In this document: positions 17,808-26,481 of the stretch, in pieces
How positions within the stretch are numbered: the first letter of the stretch is position 1
Layout: every line of letters begins with the position of its first letter
NCBI GenBank assembly: GCA_030705955.1
Contig: JAUZPL010000002.1
Span: 62,001-126,000, forward strand
Direction of reading: 5' to 3'
DNA from: Bacillota bacterium
GTDB lineage: Bacteria > Bacillota > Bacilli > Bacillales > Cytobacillaceae
DNA length: 64,000 nt
Made by a program: the position numbers and the translations under genes
Notes under the pieces: generated by a model
The model's database searches: none
The model's input: the letters and a program-made list of their open reading frames with translations, nothing else
What the model was told of the DNA's origin: nothing

Positions 17808-18215
17808 ATGAATAAGTCATTGCTTTTCGCATGGGTGACGGCACTTATTGCCACCATTGGCAGTTTATATTTTAGTGAGGTTCGCCATTTTATTCCTTGT
17901 ACACTTTGCTGGTATCAACGTATTTTTATGTATCCATTAACGGTGATTCTTGGAGTTGCTTTTTACCGAAATGATAAGGAAATTTATCGATATACTTTAC
18001 CACTAACAGTAGTTGGAATACTTTTATCTGGCTATCATATAGCCTTGCAAAAAATTCCTTATTTACAGGAGTTTGAAATGTGCAAAACAGGAATTCCCTG
18101 TTCAAAAGATTACCTGAATTGGCTTGGGTTTATAACGATTCCAATGATGGCCTTTGCGGCATTTATTATTATTACCATTAGTCTTGTTGTTTTAAAAAGG
18201 AATAGTGGAAGGTAG
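17808..18215 (+). CDS. bdbC: Disulfide bond formation protein BdbC (DsbB-like)
   Basis: 135 residues with four membrane helices, the quinone-linked pair C31-T-L-C34 in the first outer loop and a second pair C92/C98 in KTGIPCSKD. It passes electrons from BdbD to quinone. ATG 17808 is five bases after the bdbD stop, and its ribosome site AAAGGGGA is inside bdbD; an in-frame TTG at 17778 would overlap bdbD and has none. A strong terminator follows. Confidence 0.9.
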   Translation: MNKSLLFAWVTALIATIGSLYFSEVRHFIPCTLCWYQRIFMYPLTVILGVAFYRNDKEIYRYTLPLTVVGILLSGYHIALQKIPYLQEFEMCKTGIPCSKDYLNWLGFITIPMMAFAAFIIITISLVVLKRNSGR

Positions 18216-18221
18216 CATGAT

Positions 18222-18258
18222 AAAGCGGTTTGATTTTTTTAAAATCAAACCGCTTTTC
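18222..18258 (+). terminator. Terminator after bdbDC
   Basis: AAAGCGGTTTGATTTT pairs with AAAATCAAACCGCTTT and is followed by TTC-TT. Confidence 0.85.
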
Positions 18259-18356
18259 TTATTTCACCAAATAGATTTTTTATTGAGAGCAGTATTTCAC
18301 TTTTTAAAATAGAATAATTATACAGAAATCCCATTTTGCTATTATGGGTGATTAAA

Positions 18357-18485
18357 ATGCGAAAAAAAATAAATGAGTTTCTTCTATGGGTGTATTTTAA
18401 AATTAGTAACACAAAACCTGGCTTTGTAAGATTTCCACCAGGTTTTTTTAGCCGTTTGATTGAGTTTTTAAAAATAAGAAGGTAG
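18357..18485 (+). CDS. Possible small basic protein, 42 residues
   Basis: The frame begins MRKKINEFLLWVYF and ends KIRR. GGGTG stands 6 bases before ATG. It lies alone between the bdbDC terminator and a convergent gene. The frame runs through a hairpin with a T tract (18413-18455), which argues against a protein, though hydrophobic-basic small proteins can look like this. I do not recognise it. Confidence 0.25.
   Translation: MRKKINEFLLWVYFKISNTKPGFVRFPPGFFSRLIEFLKIRR
18413..18455 (+). terminator. Terminator-like hairpin
   Basis: AAAACCTGG and CCAGGTTTT form a stem followed by a T-run. No annotated plus-strand gene ends just before it, except the doubtful small frame that contains it. Confidence 0.5.
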
Positions 18486-18508
18486 TTTTAGCGCTTTTCT
18501 ATCTATTT

Positions 18509-19429
18509 TTAAGACTTCTTCTGTTCCTCCTCTTTTTTCACCTTTAGTCTTTCGTCTAAAACATGAATCATATTTAGAAAATGATTTGCTTCTCTCACCA
18601 CATGGTCTGCCAATAATGGTTCAATGACATTACGAATTTGGCAGCTTTTAATTAGCTCAAGGCCAGCCTGCTTAAAATTCCTTAACTCAGTAGCAGCATT
18701 TTCACTATCTTGGTTTAACTTTCCGATAATTGGATAGGTAGGACTTTTCTTATATAGCATGGATTCAACATCACGTGCTTGATTAAGAAGAACTTCAAAA
18801 TCATCGGCAAATTTTCTTGCGGTAATAACAAGATTTCGTTCGGACTGGTCTAATAAGGAAGCAATGAAGCGCGAATGTTCCATCATAATTCGTAACCAAA
18901 ATACATTTTCCTTAATAATAGAATCTTGGATCGGGTCTAAAATTCCTTCATTAAATTTTTTTAAAGTCCTCATAAAATATTCGGCTTCACGGGCAATATG
19001 GTCTACTAAAAGAGGGAAATTAAACCCGCTAATTTTACAATTAATAATTAATAAAAGAAGATTCCTTTTAAAATTTCGAAACCCATATACCAGTTGAATC
19101 GTGTCTTCATTTAATTTTCGAACAGCTGTCACATTATTTGGAGTTTGATACGCCTTTTTTTCCTGTTCTTCAAAAAATTGATGGAAACGGTCTGTTTGTT
19201 GAATTAATTGTTTATCTTTTTTATTAAAGCCTTCACCTAGAAAATAGGCATGTTCCTTCATGATTCTTAGCCAAAATTTATTCTCAGTCAGTGATCGCTC
19301 AATAAAAAGCTGTTCAGTTAATGATTCCTTTGGAGCCGCAAATTTTTCTGGCGGAATAAGCATTGGATTACTACTATCCATACTGGAAAAATTTTGATTA
19401 ACCAACGATTTCCCCTCCTTAAAATTCAA
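18509..19429 (-). CDS. DUF2935 protein, two ferritin-like helical repeats
   Basis: 306 residues formed by an internal duplication: KFWLRIMKEHAYFLGEG near residue 52 recurs as VFWLRIMMEHSRFI near 175, and DHIAREAEYF recurs as DHVVREANHF. The regularly placed Glu and His pairs (KEH, REAE, MEH, REANH) suggest a metal-binding helical bundle, as seen for DUF2935 in Firmicutes. The function is unknown. It is divergent from the acetolactate-synthase-like gene, sharing an 80-base upstream region. Confidence 0.8.
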   Translation of the reverse strand: MNFKEGKSLVNQNFSSMDSSNPMLIPPEKFAAPKESLTEQLFIERSLTENKFWLRIMKEHAYFLGEGFNKKDKQLIQQTDRFHQFFEEQEKKAYQTPNNVTAVRKLNEDTIQLVYGFRNFKRNLLLLIINCKISGFNFPLLVDHIAREAEYFMRTLKKFNEGILDPIQDSIIKENVFWLRIMMEHSRFIASLLDQSERNLVITARKFADDFEVLLNQARDVESMLYKKSPTYPIIGKLNQDSENAATELRNFKQAGLELIKSCQIRNVIEPLLADHVVREANHFLNMIHVLDERLKVKKEEEQKKS

Positions 19430-19508
19430 TCCTACCTTTAATGTATTGGAAATTTTTTTAAATCATTCCGTAAATACTAAGCATAATAAATTATTGCTGG
19501 AGGAAATC

Positions 19509-21104
19509 ATGAAAGCTTCAGATATGCTTATTCGCTGTTTAGAAAATGAAGGGGTAGAATATATTTTTGGAATCATTGGGAAAGAAATTATAGATATAGC
19601 ACATTCTTTATCTAAATCTAAACAAATACGATTTGTTCCTGTACGGCATGAGCAGGCCGCAGCCTTTATGGCTGATATTTATGGGAGAGTTTCAGGAAAG
19701 CCAGGTGTGTGTCTAACCACACTCGGGCCAGGAGCAGCTAATCTACTAACTGGAATTGCAAGTGCATATTTAGATCATTCCCCTGTTGTTGCCTTAACAG
19801 GACAAAAGAGTCTAAATGTTCAGTATAAACCTGCACATCAATACATCGACATTCAAAGAATCTTTGAGCCTGTATCAAAACAGTCATTACAAATAATAGA
19901 ATCAAATACAGTCCCTGAAGTTATTCGTAGAGCCTTCGTTACGGCCTGCCAAGAAAAAACGGGTCCTGTTGTATTGACCATTCCTGAAAATGTTGCAAGT
20001 GAAAATTGTATAACAAAGCCTTTCCCTATAACTGCCTCTCCTGTAAGTGTTCCTTCAAAAGAGGCATTAAAGACCGCTTACAAGGCTTTAAATCAGTGTG
20101 AGCGGCCCTTTATCATTGTGGGAAATGGAGTAATTAGAGGACAAGCTGAAAAGGAAGCAGTGGCCTTTATTGAAAAGTTAGGCTGTCCAGTTACATCAAC
20201 CTTTATGGCAAAAGGAGTCTTATCCGCAGATGATCCGCAAAACTACTATACCTTCGGTTTTCAAGAGAAGGATTACGTTCTGCGTGGGATAGAAGAGGCA
20301 GATTTACTTGTGGTCATGGGCTTTGATTTTAATGAAAAGCTGCCTTCTGAATGGAATAAAAAGAAAGCGCCAATCATTCATATTGATACTGTGCCATCGG
20401 GTATAGATGAATACTACTCAATAAGAGCAGAATTAGTGGGGACGATTAAGGAGACCTTACATTCAATGCTATCCGAGGAAATTGCAGAAAGAAAGTGGAA
20501 ACCATCTGCAAATTTAAAAGAAAGATTGCAAACATCATTTTCAATTGGGGAAGAGAACATTCAAAATCCTGCTTTAACAATCGAAAATATCTTGCATGTG
20601 ATTGAAAGAAATGCGAATGAACAAACTATTATTCTTTGCGATGTAGGTTCACATAAGGTTTCAGTGGCTAGAACATTGCAGCCGAAACATGGAAAACAGC
20701 TTATTATATCTAATGGGTTTGCTTCAATGGGAATTGCTATCCCTGGAGCCATTGGGGCAAAACTGGCATCACCTGAAAAGAAGGTTATTTGCATAACAGG
20801 TGATGGCGGTGCATTAATGAATATTGCTGAACTAGAAACAGCAAAACGGTTAGGCCTCTCTTTTGTCATTATTCTTTTAAACGACGAGATGTTAAAGCTA
20901 GAGGTAGACATGATGAACCAGAAATTTGGAGAAAGCTTTGGCGTTTCATTTACCAATCCCAATTTTCTTGAATTGGCAGAAAGCTTCAAAATAAAGGGAG
21001 CACGGCCAAAGAATATTTACGAATTTGAGAGTATTCTCCAACATGGAATGAATTCAATCACGGACATTACATTAATTGATGCCGTGATGGAACAAAAGGT
21101 ATGA
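19509..21104 (+). CDS. Thiamine-diphosphate enzyme, acetolactate synthase-like
   Basis: 531 residues. Three-domain ThDP architecture: the activating Glu in RHEQAAAFMADIYGR, the central FAD/nucleotide-like domain, and the ThDP-Mg motif GDGGALMNIAELET...LLND. It resembles catabolic acetolactate synthase (AlsS): no small-subunit gene is adjacent, but neither is alsD. ATG 19509 follows GGAGGA by 5 bases; a TTG at 19446 extends the frame without such a site. Other pyruvate-using ThDP enzymes of this family cannot be excluded. Confidence 0.75.
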   Translation: MKASDMLIRCLENEGVEYIFGIIGKEIIDIAHSLSKSKQIRFVPVRHEQAAAFMADIYGRVSGKPGVCLTTLGPGAANLLTGIASAYLDHSPVVALTGQKSLNVQYKPAHQYIDIQRIFEPVSKQSLQIIESNTVPEVIRRAFVTACQEKTGPVVLTIPENVASENCITKPFPITASPVSVPSKEALKTAYKALNQCERPFIIVGNGVIRGQAEKEAVAFIEKLGCPVTSTFMAKGVLSADDPQNYYTFGFQEKDYVLRGIEEADLLVVMGFDFNEKLPSEWNKKKAPIIHIDTVPSGIDEYYSIRAELVGTIKETLHSMLSEEIAERKWKPSANLKERLQTSFSIGEENIQNPALTIENILHVIERNANEQTIILCDVGSHKVSVARTLQPKHGKQLIISNGFASMGIAIPGAIGAKLASPEKKVICITGDGGALMNIAELETAKRLGLSFVIILLNDEMLKLEVDMMNQKFGESFGVSFTNPNFLELAESFKIKGARPKNIYEFESILQHGMNSITDITLIDAVMEQKV

Positions 21105-21157
21105 AGACCAGCACCCCTTGAATATTTTTATAATAAGAAATATTTGGGGGGATATAG

Positions 21158-22462
21158 ATGAAACGAATGATCAATACGGATGATTTACAACTGCTTCCTG
21201 GCTATACGATAGAGGTAGTTGAAAAGGATTTAAATACGCCCATCTCAATAGATATAACCGATAAAAATGAAATAATCATTGGAGATGCTGGAATTTTATC
21301 AGGATCAGGAAAGGTATTCATCTTAACTTCTTCTGGCCCGAAACTCATTGCTGAAGGTTTTAATCCTCCTTTAACTGGAATTACCTATTATAATAAAAAC
21401 ATTTATGTCGCCCACCGTGGAACTATTACGAGGCTAGGATTAGACGGAGGACGGAAAGACATACTTACGGGTCTCCCAAGCTTTGGAGACCACCACAACA
21501 ATCGGGTTGTATTCGGAGCAGATGGAAAAATGTATTTTGGACAGGGAACTGCAACAAATTCTGGTGTTGTCGGGGAAGATAACCACTGGTTAAAAAAGTT
21601 TCCTTTTTTTCATGACTTTCCTGGTGCGACTATTTCTTTAACAGGGCAAAATTTCCAAACAAAAAATGTTTTTGCAGAAGGGTCACGAGAAAAAATTTGG
21701 ACCGGTTCTTTTTCTCCATTTGGTGTACCTGTTTATCCTAATGAATATATAAAGGGTGCGGTGAAAGCTAGTGGTAGTATTTTACGAGCAAATGAAGATG
21801 GTTCCCAGCTCGAATTATTTGCTTGGGGCTTAAGAAATCCGTTTGGATTAAAATTTGACCGGTTTCAGCGGCTCTTTTGTACAAATCATGGCATAGATGT
21901 TAGGGGAAGTAGACCAGTCGCAGAATCTCCAGATGAATTTCAATGGGTACGAAAAGGTGTATGGTATGGCTGGCCAGATTTTAGTGGAGGCGAACCCATT
22001 ACGAATCCAAAATTTAAACCACTAGGACATCAACAACCACAGTTTCTTCTAGCAAAGCATCCAATGACACCTCCAAAGCCAGTTGCTACTTTTAGGCCTC
22101 ATTCTGCTATTATGGGTTTTGATTTTAATATCGATCCTGTTTTTGGAGAGGTAGATGAAGTGTATTTAGCTGAATTCGGAAGTGAAGCCCCTGAAACTAC
22201 CGGGGGTAAAAAGACACCAGGAGTTGGACATCGTGTTTCAAAAGTAAATTTGAGCACGGGTAAAATGACCAATTTCCTTATGAACAAATCAGGAAAGCCT
22301 GCTTCTGAAACTCGTGGAGGAGGAATAGAAAGGCCAATAGATATTGTATTTGGAAAGCAGCATGAAATGTACATTGTAGATTTTGGTTTCCGCAAGCCAT
22401 TTGGAACTGGAGAGGGGTATCTACCTGATACGGGAGTAATATGGAAAGTTAGTAGAGACTAA
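21158..22462 (+). CDS. PQQ-type glucose/sorbosone dehydrogenase-like beta-propeller
   Basis: 434 residues without a signal peptide. Blade motifs match the sGDH family: GDHHNNRVVFGADGKMYFG, the hallmark AWGLRNPFGLKFD, and HSAIMGFDFN. Members oxidise sugars with PQQ, but many Bacillus relatives have no known activity and Bacillus rarely makes PQQ. The lack of an export signal is odd for the family. GGGGGG stands before ATG. It is followed by a terminator and probably transcribed alone or with the upstream gene, 53 bases away. Confidence 0.72.
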   Translation: MKRMINTDDLQLLPGYTIEVVEKDLNTPISIDITDKNEIIIGDAGILSGSGKVFILTSSGPKLIAEGFNPPLTGITYYNKNIYVAHRGTITRLGLDGGRKDILTGLPSFGDHHNNRVVFGADGKMYFGQGTATNSGVVGEDNHWLKKFPFFHDFPGATISLTGQNFQTKNVFAEGSREKIWTGSFSPFGVPVYPNEYIKGAVKASGSILRANEDGSQLELFAWGLRNPFGLKFDRFQRLFCTNHGIDVRGSRPVAESPDEFQWVRKGVWYGWPDFSGGEPITNPKFKPLGHQQPQFLLAKHPMTPPKPVATFRPHSAIMGFDFNIDPVFGEVDEVYLAEFGSEAPETTGGKKTPGVGHRVSKVNLSTGKMTNFLMNKSGKPASETRGGGIERPIDIVFGKQHEMYIVDFGFRKPFGTGEGYLPDTGVIWKVSRD

Positions 22463-22469
22463 AAGGTTA

Positions 22470-22500
22470 AAAAACCAATTGCAGATGCAATTGGTTTTTG
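22470..22500 (+). terminator. Terminator of the propeller gene
   Basis: AAAACCAATTGCA pairs with TGCAATTGGTTTT; the T-run continues. Confidence 0.85.
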
Positions 22501-22656
22501 ATGTAAGAGGAGATTAAATGTTAAAACTAATACTTTGTCACAATTTATTCACAAAATCTTTATTGTTAATGTGTTGCTTGTTTACTATGATTAGTTTGGA
22601 ATAGATAAAAATCACTAGTACTTTTTAGGTATTTTGTTAAAATTGGGGGCTTCACA

Positions 22657-24282
22657 GTGTTTCGTTATAAAAAAATATTCCTTTCTCTTTTTTTGTTGTT
22701 AATCACATTTTTTACATATCCGAGTTTTTCTTCGGCACATGCAACTGTTGTCAAATCGAATCCGGCAGAAAATCAACTTTTAGTGAATTCACCTGATCAG
22801 GTTAGTGTTGAATTTGATGAACCTATTCAATCTTCCTTTTTTTCTATAGAGGTATATGATACATATGGAAACCAAAAAAACAGGGATGATGGTTATATAG
22901 ATAGCAGTAACCCTAAGCTGCTCGTGTCAGATTTAAAGGGAAAGCTTTCGAATGGAGTTTATACAATTAAGTGGAGAGCTGTTTCAAGTGATGGACACCC
23001 AGTTAATGGATTGATTCCTTTTCAGATTGGAACTGAAAAATCACCAACATTATTAAAATCAAAAGTACAAGGATACCTTCCTCATTTTGACTCTATTTTC
23101 CTTCGTTGGATTCAATATATTAGTGGTGCAATTTTTGTAGGACTGACATTTTTTTATTTAACTGTCCTGCCTCGGGAATTATTACAAAACACTCCCCTTA
23201 TGAGCAGGTATAAAAAAATAATTAATATTTCATTTGTCTTATTTTGGATTAGCATTCTGCTTGGCTTACCATTAGAGGCTACAATTGAAGCCGGTGTTTC
23301 CTGGCAGGGTGCACTACATTTATCCATTTTAAAGGACCTTCTTAGCCATACATTGTTCGGAACAATGTGGTTTATTGAAGTTATCATGCTTGTTCTTCTT
23401 TTGTTTACTGTGAAAAGAAACAATCATTTATTTTTATGGTGGAGTTCTTTTATACTTGGAGCTTGTTTGCTATTCACAAAAGCTATTACGGGACATGCTA
23501 ATACATCAAAGGATCTACTTGTTTCTATTGAATTTGACTTTTTACATTTGTTTAGTGCATCCATTTGGATAGGAAGTTTAATCGCAATGGTTATATTACT
23601 TCCCATGCATCATAAAGAAGAGAGTAAGGATCAATATATAAAAATGGTTAAAAAGTTTTCCACATGGGGAAAACTGTGTGTTTTTGCTTTAGTCTTTTCA
23701 GGGATTTATATGAGTGCTCAATATGTGCCAACCATACACTCTCTTTTTAGTACAAACTATGGCAGAGTATTAATTGGAAAAATCACTCTTTTTGCTATCA
23801 TGCTCCTCTTTGCCTTTATGAATAATAGGAAAGGGCGTAATGACGGAGGAAATTGGAGATTCACCTTGTGGGGTGAAATTACAACTGGATTGTTTATCCT
23901 GATTTTGGCTGTATTATTAACAAATTTGCCTACAGCTTATTACTCACTTGGTCCCATCAATCAATTGAAAAGTTTTGGGAATCATGATCGTGTACAACTA
24001 AAGGTAAGTCCAAATATTGCTGGAGAAAATACCTTTGAAGTTGTTTTAAAGGATAAGCAGGGACACCCTTTGACTCAAGTTCAACAAGTTACTTTAACGC
24101 TTGATTATCAACAAATGGATATGGGCTCTGATACGATTATCCTTCCAAAGGTGAAAGACGGTAGGTATAAAACTCAAGGTCTTTATTTTACAATGTCTGG
24201 TCAATGGAAAGCCCATATACATGTATTAACGAAATCAGAAGATAGTCTAGACACTGATTTTACTTGTATTGTTGGTCGATAA
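22657..24282 (+). CDS. ycnJ: Copper resistance/uptake protein with CopC, CopD and YtkA-like domains (YcnJ type)
   Basis: 541 residues, the same length as B. subtilis YcnJ. A signal peptide ends at SSA, leaving a mature N terminus HATVVKSNPAEN whose His binds copper in CopC domains, with the partner motif SSDGHPVNG. About eight membrane helices (CopD, residues 150-430) follow, then a C-terminal YtkA-like domain (QQVTLTLDYQQMDMGS). Role: copper import or handling at the membrane. GTG start after GGGGGC. The usual ycnK repressor and ycnI genes are not adjacent. Confidence 0.82.
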   Translation: MFRYKKIFLSLFLLLITFFTYPSFSSAHATVVKSNPAENQLLVNSPDQVSVEFDEPIQSSFFSIEVYDTYGNQKNRDDGYIDSSNPKLLVSDLKGKLSNGVYTIKWRAVSSDGHPVNGLIPFQIGTEKSPTLLKSKVQGYLPHFDSIFLRWIQYISGAIFVGLTFFYLTVLPRELLQNTPLMSRYKKIINISFVLFWISILLGLPLEATIEAGVSWQGALHLSILKDLLSHTLFGTMWFIEVIMLVLLLFTVKRNNHLFLWWSSFILGACLLFTKAITGHANTSKDLLVSIEFDFLHLFSASIWIGSLIAMVILLPMHHKEESKDQYIKMVKKFSTWGKLCVFALVFSGIYMSAQYVPTIHSLFSTNYGRVLIGKITLFAIMLLFAFMNNRKGRNDGGNWRFTLWGEITTGLFILILAVLLTNLPTAYYSLGPINQLKSFGNHDRVQLKVSPNIAGENTFEVVLKDKQGHPLTQVQQVTLTLDYQQMDMGSDTIILPKVKDGRYKTQGLYFTMSGQWKAHIHVLTKSEDSLDTDFTCIVGR

Positions 24283-24302
24283 AAAGTTCAAGTAGAACAC
24301 CA

Positions 24303-24342
24303 AAAAAAGAGGCTGCCTATTTTTCCACAGGCAAGCCTCTTT
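24303..24342 (-). terminator. Terminator of the Ni/Co transporter gene
   Basis: On the minus strand AAAGAGGC...GCCTCTTT, with a small internal mismatch, precedes TTTTTTGG. It touches the transporter's stop codon. Confidence 0.75.
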
Positions 24343-25372
24343 ACATTTTTATAGGATGATTCCAGCGTTCTTCAATTTTAAATAACTTCCATATAGCATA
24401 AGAAATTCCCCATGATAATAGAAATAATGCAACTAATAAATAACCAAGCAAACCAATATCCAAATTCTGGATCCAATGCCATATTCCATTTGTGAAACCC
24501 ATCTTTTTGGAGAAAACCTGTGCTAATTCAATCATTCCAATTAATAAAGCGGCAGCAACAGATAAGGCTGTAACAGTCAAGTTGTAGTAAACCTTCCTTA
24601 ATGGTGTTGAAAAAGCCCATTTGTACGCATTTGTCATAAAAACACCATCAGCTGTGTCCATTAAGCTCATACCTGCAGCAAAAAGTATTGGGAGGGATAA
24701 AATCCCTACAATTGGTAAAGCATTCTTGGCTGCTCCTGCAGAAATAGCAAGGAGTGCTACTTCACTTGCAGTGTCAAAGCCTAAACCAAATAAGAATCCA
24801 AGGGGATACACATGCCAGCTTTTATTGATTAATTTGAAGAGAGGTCCTGCAAAACGAGCAATAAACCCTCGGTTCAGTAATAGTTCCTCTACTTCATTTT
24901 CATTATAAGTCCCATTTTTCATCTTTAAAAAAACCTTTTGTAAATCGATAAGAATAACGGCATTTAATATACCAATAAATAATAGAAAACAACCAGATAC
25001 AATGGTACCAATTAAACCTCCTAAATCCTGCCAGTGTGGCAGCTCTTTTTGTGCCCATTGGACAGAGGCAGTAAGAATAACCGCCATAATAAAAACAACA
25101 CTAGAATGACCTAAAGAGAAAAAGAATCCCACTCCCACTGGATTTTTCTTTTGCTGAACTAATTTTCTTACGGTATTATCGATTGCGGCAATATGATCAG
25201 CATCAAATGCATGCCTAAGCCCTAGGGTATAGGAAAGAAAGGCCATACCAAGTAAGATAGGATGGTTTTTCGCCCCAATAAATAAAAATAAAAGACCAAT
25301 TATATGCAAAAAAAACACAATTAATCCGTATGGAAGCCAATTCTTATTTAATAATTTTTGTGAACGTTTCAC
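24341..25372 (-). CDS. Nickel/cobalt transporter, NixA/HoxN family
   Basis: 343 residues with about eight membrane helices. The defining signature LRHAFDADHIAAIDN is in helix 2, with a second motif LGFDTASEVALLAIS. These single-component permeases import Ni2+ or Co2+. No urease, hydrogenase or cobalamin gene is in the window, so the metal cannot be chosen from context. The gene is monocistronic with a terminator at its 3' end. Confidence 0.88.
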   Translation of the reverse strand: MKRSQKLLNKNWLPYGLIVFFLHIIGLLFLFIGAKNHPILLGMAFLSYTLGLRHAFDADHIAAIDNTVRKLVQQKKNPVGVGFFFSLGHSSVVFIMAVILTASVQWAQKELPHWQDLGGLIGTIVSGCFLLFIGILNAVILIDLQKVFLKMKNGTYNENEVEELLLNRGFIARFAGPLFKLINKSWHVYPLGFLFGLGFDTASEVALLAISAGAAKNALPIVGILSLPILFAAGMSLMDTADGVFMTNAYKWAFSTPLRKVYYNLTVTALSVAAALLIGMIELAQVFSKKMGFTNGIWHWIQNLDIGLLGYLLVALFLLSWGISYAIWKLFKIEERWNHPIKM

Positions 25373-25714
25373 AAAATCCCCTCCAGCTACATGCCTCCTT
25401 TTTATTGTAACATCGTGTTGTAAAAAGAAGTGAGTGTCTTAAAGGTGGGAAAATGACAAAATGTTGAACATTCCCAAACCTATTAATCCTGAAGAATACT
25501 ATTACATTCACGTAATAATTCGTAATAATCATTCATAGTTTTGGGGATTTTGGATTTTTTAGGACAATTTTATAGACTGGTGGGTAATTCCAAAGGATAT
25601 TTTACATGCTTAATAGAAAGGGTTTTCGGAGTATACCATTTTTTGGTCAATGAAATGAAATATTACAGCTGATAACCTAGTAGTAGAGAACGAAACAACT
25701 ACTAGGAGGTAATC
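25373..25714. other. Divergent control region of the Ni/Co transporter and LysM hydrolase genes
   Basis: No gene seen. CGTAATAAT occurs twice as a direct repeat with 10-base phasing (25511-25519, 25521-25529), resembling half-sites of metal regulators such as Zur (TCGTAAT-N-ATTACGA). No cobalamin riboswitch core was recognised. Close to the plus-strand gene lies a hairpin that touches its ribosome site. Confidence 0.4.
25676..25709 (+). promoter_or_regulatory. Hairpin partly covering the ribosome binding site of the LysM-SleB gene
   Basis: CCTAGTAGT (25676-25684) pairs perfectly with ACTACTAGG (25698-25706) over a 13-base loop. The AGGAGG ribosome site (25704-25709) shares three bases with the stem, five bases before the ATG at 25715. 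Confidence 0.6.
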
Positions 25715-26317
25715 ATGAAAAAGATTAAAAAACTAGTAATTGCGACGGGATTATTGTTATCAATTTCATTTGGAGCATCAACAATTCATTCTGAAGCAGC
25801 AACTACAACACATAAAGTACAATATGGTGAAACATACTGGAAGATTGCAGTAAAATATGGAGTACCAGTAAAAACATTAATGCAAGCAAATGTGGCAACA
25901 AGTTCTTCACTATATGCAGGTCGAAATATTGTAATCCCCAATTCTACTGTCTCAGATGCGGATAAAGAATTAATGGCTCGACTTGTTCATGCGGAGGCAG
26001 TTGGCGAACCTTATGCTGGAAAAGTTGCAGTGGCTACGGTAATATTAAACAGAGTTTCAAACCCTAATTTTCCAAATACAGTAAGGGGAGTTATTTATCA
26101 AATTTCGAATGGCCACTATGCATTTACACCTGTTCAAAATGGTCAAATTAATCAGCCTGCCGATGCGGCTTCAAAGGAAGCTGTAAATGAGGCTTTAGCT
26201 TTCAGAGGACAAGGAAAAGGATCATTATTCTTCTACAACCCAAAAACAGCTGTAAGTCAGTGGATTTTATCACGAACAGTTACAGTTACCATCGGGAATC
26301 ACCGTTTTGCTAAATAA
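25715..26317 (+). CDS. Secreted LysM cell wall hydrolase of SleB/CwlJ type (YkvT-like)
   Basis: 200 residues: a signal peptide cut after SEA, one LysM domain (HKVQYGETYWKIAVKYGVPV, residues 32-75) that binds peptidoglycan, and a hydrolase_2 domain (LMARLVHAEAVGEPYAGKVA ... FYNPKTA). SleB-type enzymes are lytic transglycosylases acting on spore cortex; the LysM form resembles B. subtilis YkvT. Glu in HAEAVGEP is the likely catalytic acid. Translation may be modulated by the hairpin at its ribosome site. Confidence 0.87.
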   Translation: MKKIKKLVIATGLLLSISFGASTIHSEAATTTHKVQYGETYWKIAVKYGVPVKTLMQANVATSSSLYAGRNIVIPNSTVSDADKELMARLVHAEAVGEPYAGKVAVATVILNRVSNPNFPNTVRGVIYQISNGHYAFTPVQNGQINQPADAASKEAVNEALAFRGQGKGSLFFYNPKTAVSQWILSRTVTVTIGNHRFAK

Positions 26318-26326
26318 TTATTTTTT

Positions 26327-26357
26327 AAACACCAACTTTAAGGGTTGGTGTTTTTTA
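26327..26357 (+). terminator. Terminator of the LysM hydrolase gene
   Basis: AACACCAAC and GTTGGTGTT form the stem, followed by T residues. Confidence 0.85.
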
Positions 26358-26481
26358 GTATTTGGCAAAATCAGTTTTTTAAAAAATAAATTTAAAAATA
26401 TGGAGTTTAGCTATTAAAATTCAACGAGATGTTATGTTACACTAAAGGATAAAAGCGAACAAGAAGTTGAGGGGTAGGAAA

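Noticed and set aside
25373-25714. Cobalamin riboswitch before the Ni/Co transporter gene
   Set aside because: No B12-box or matching helices were recognised on the minus strand.
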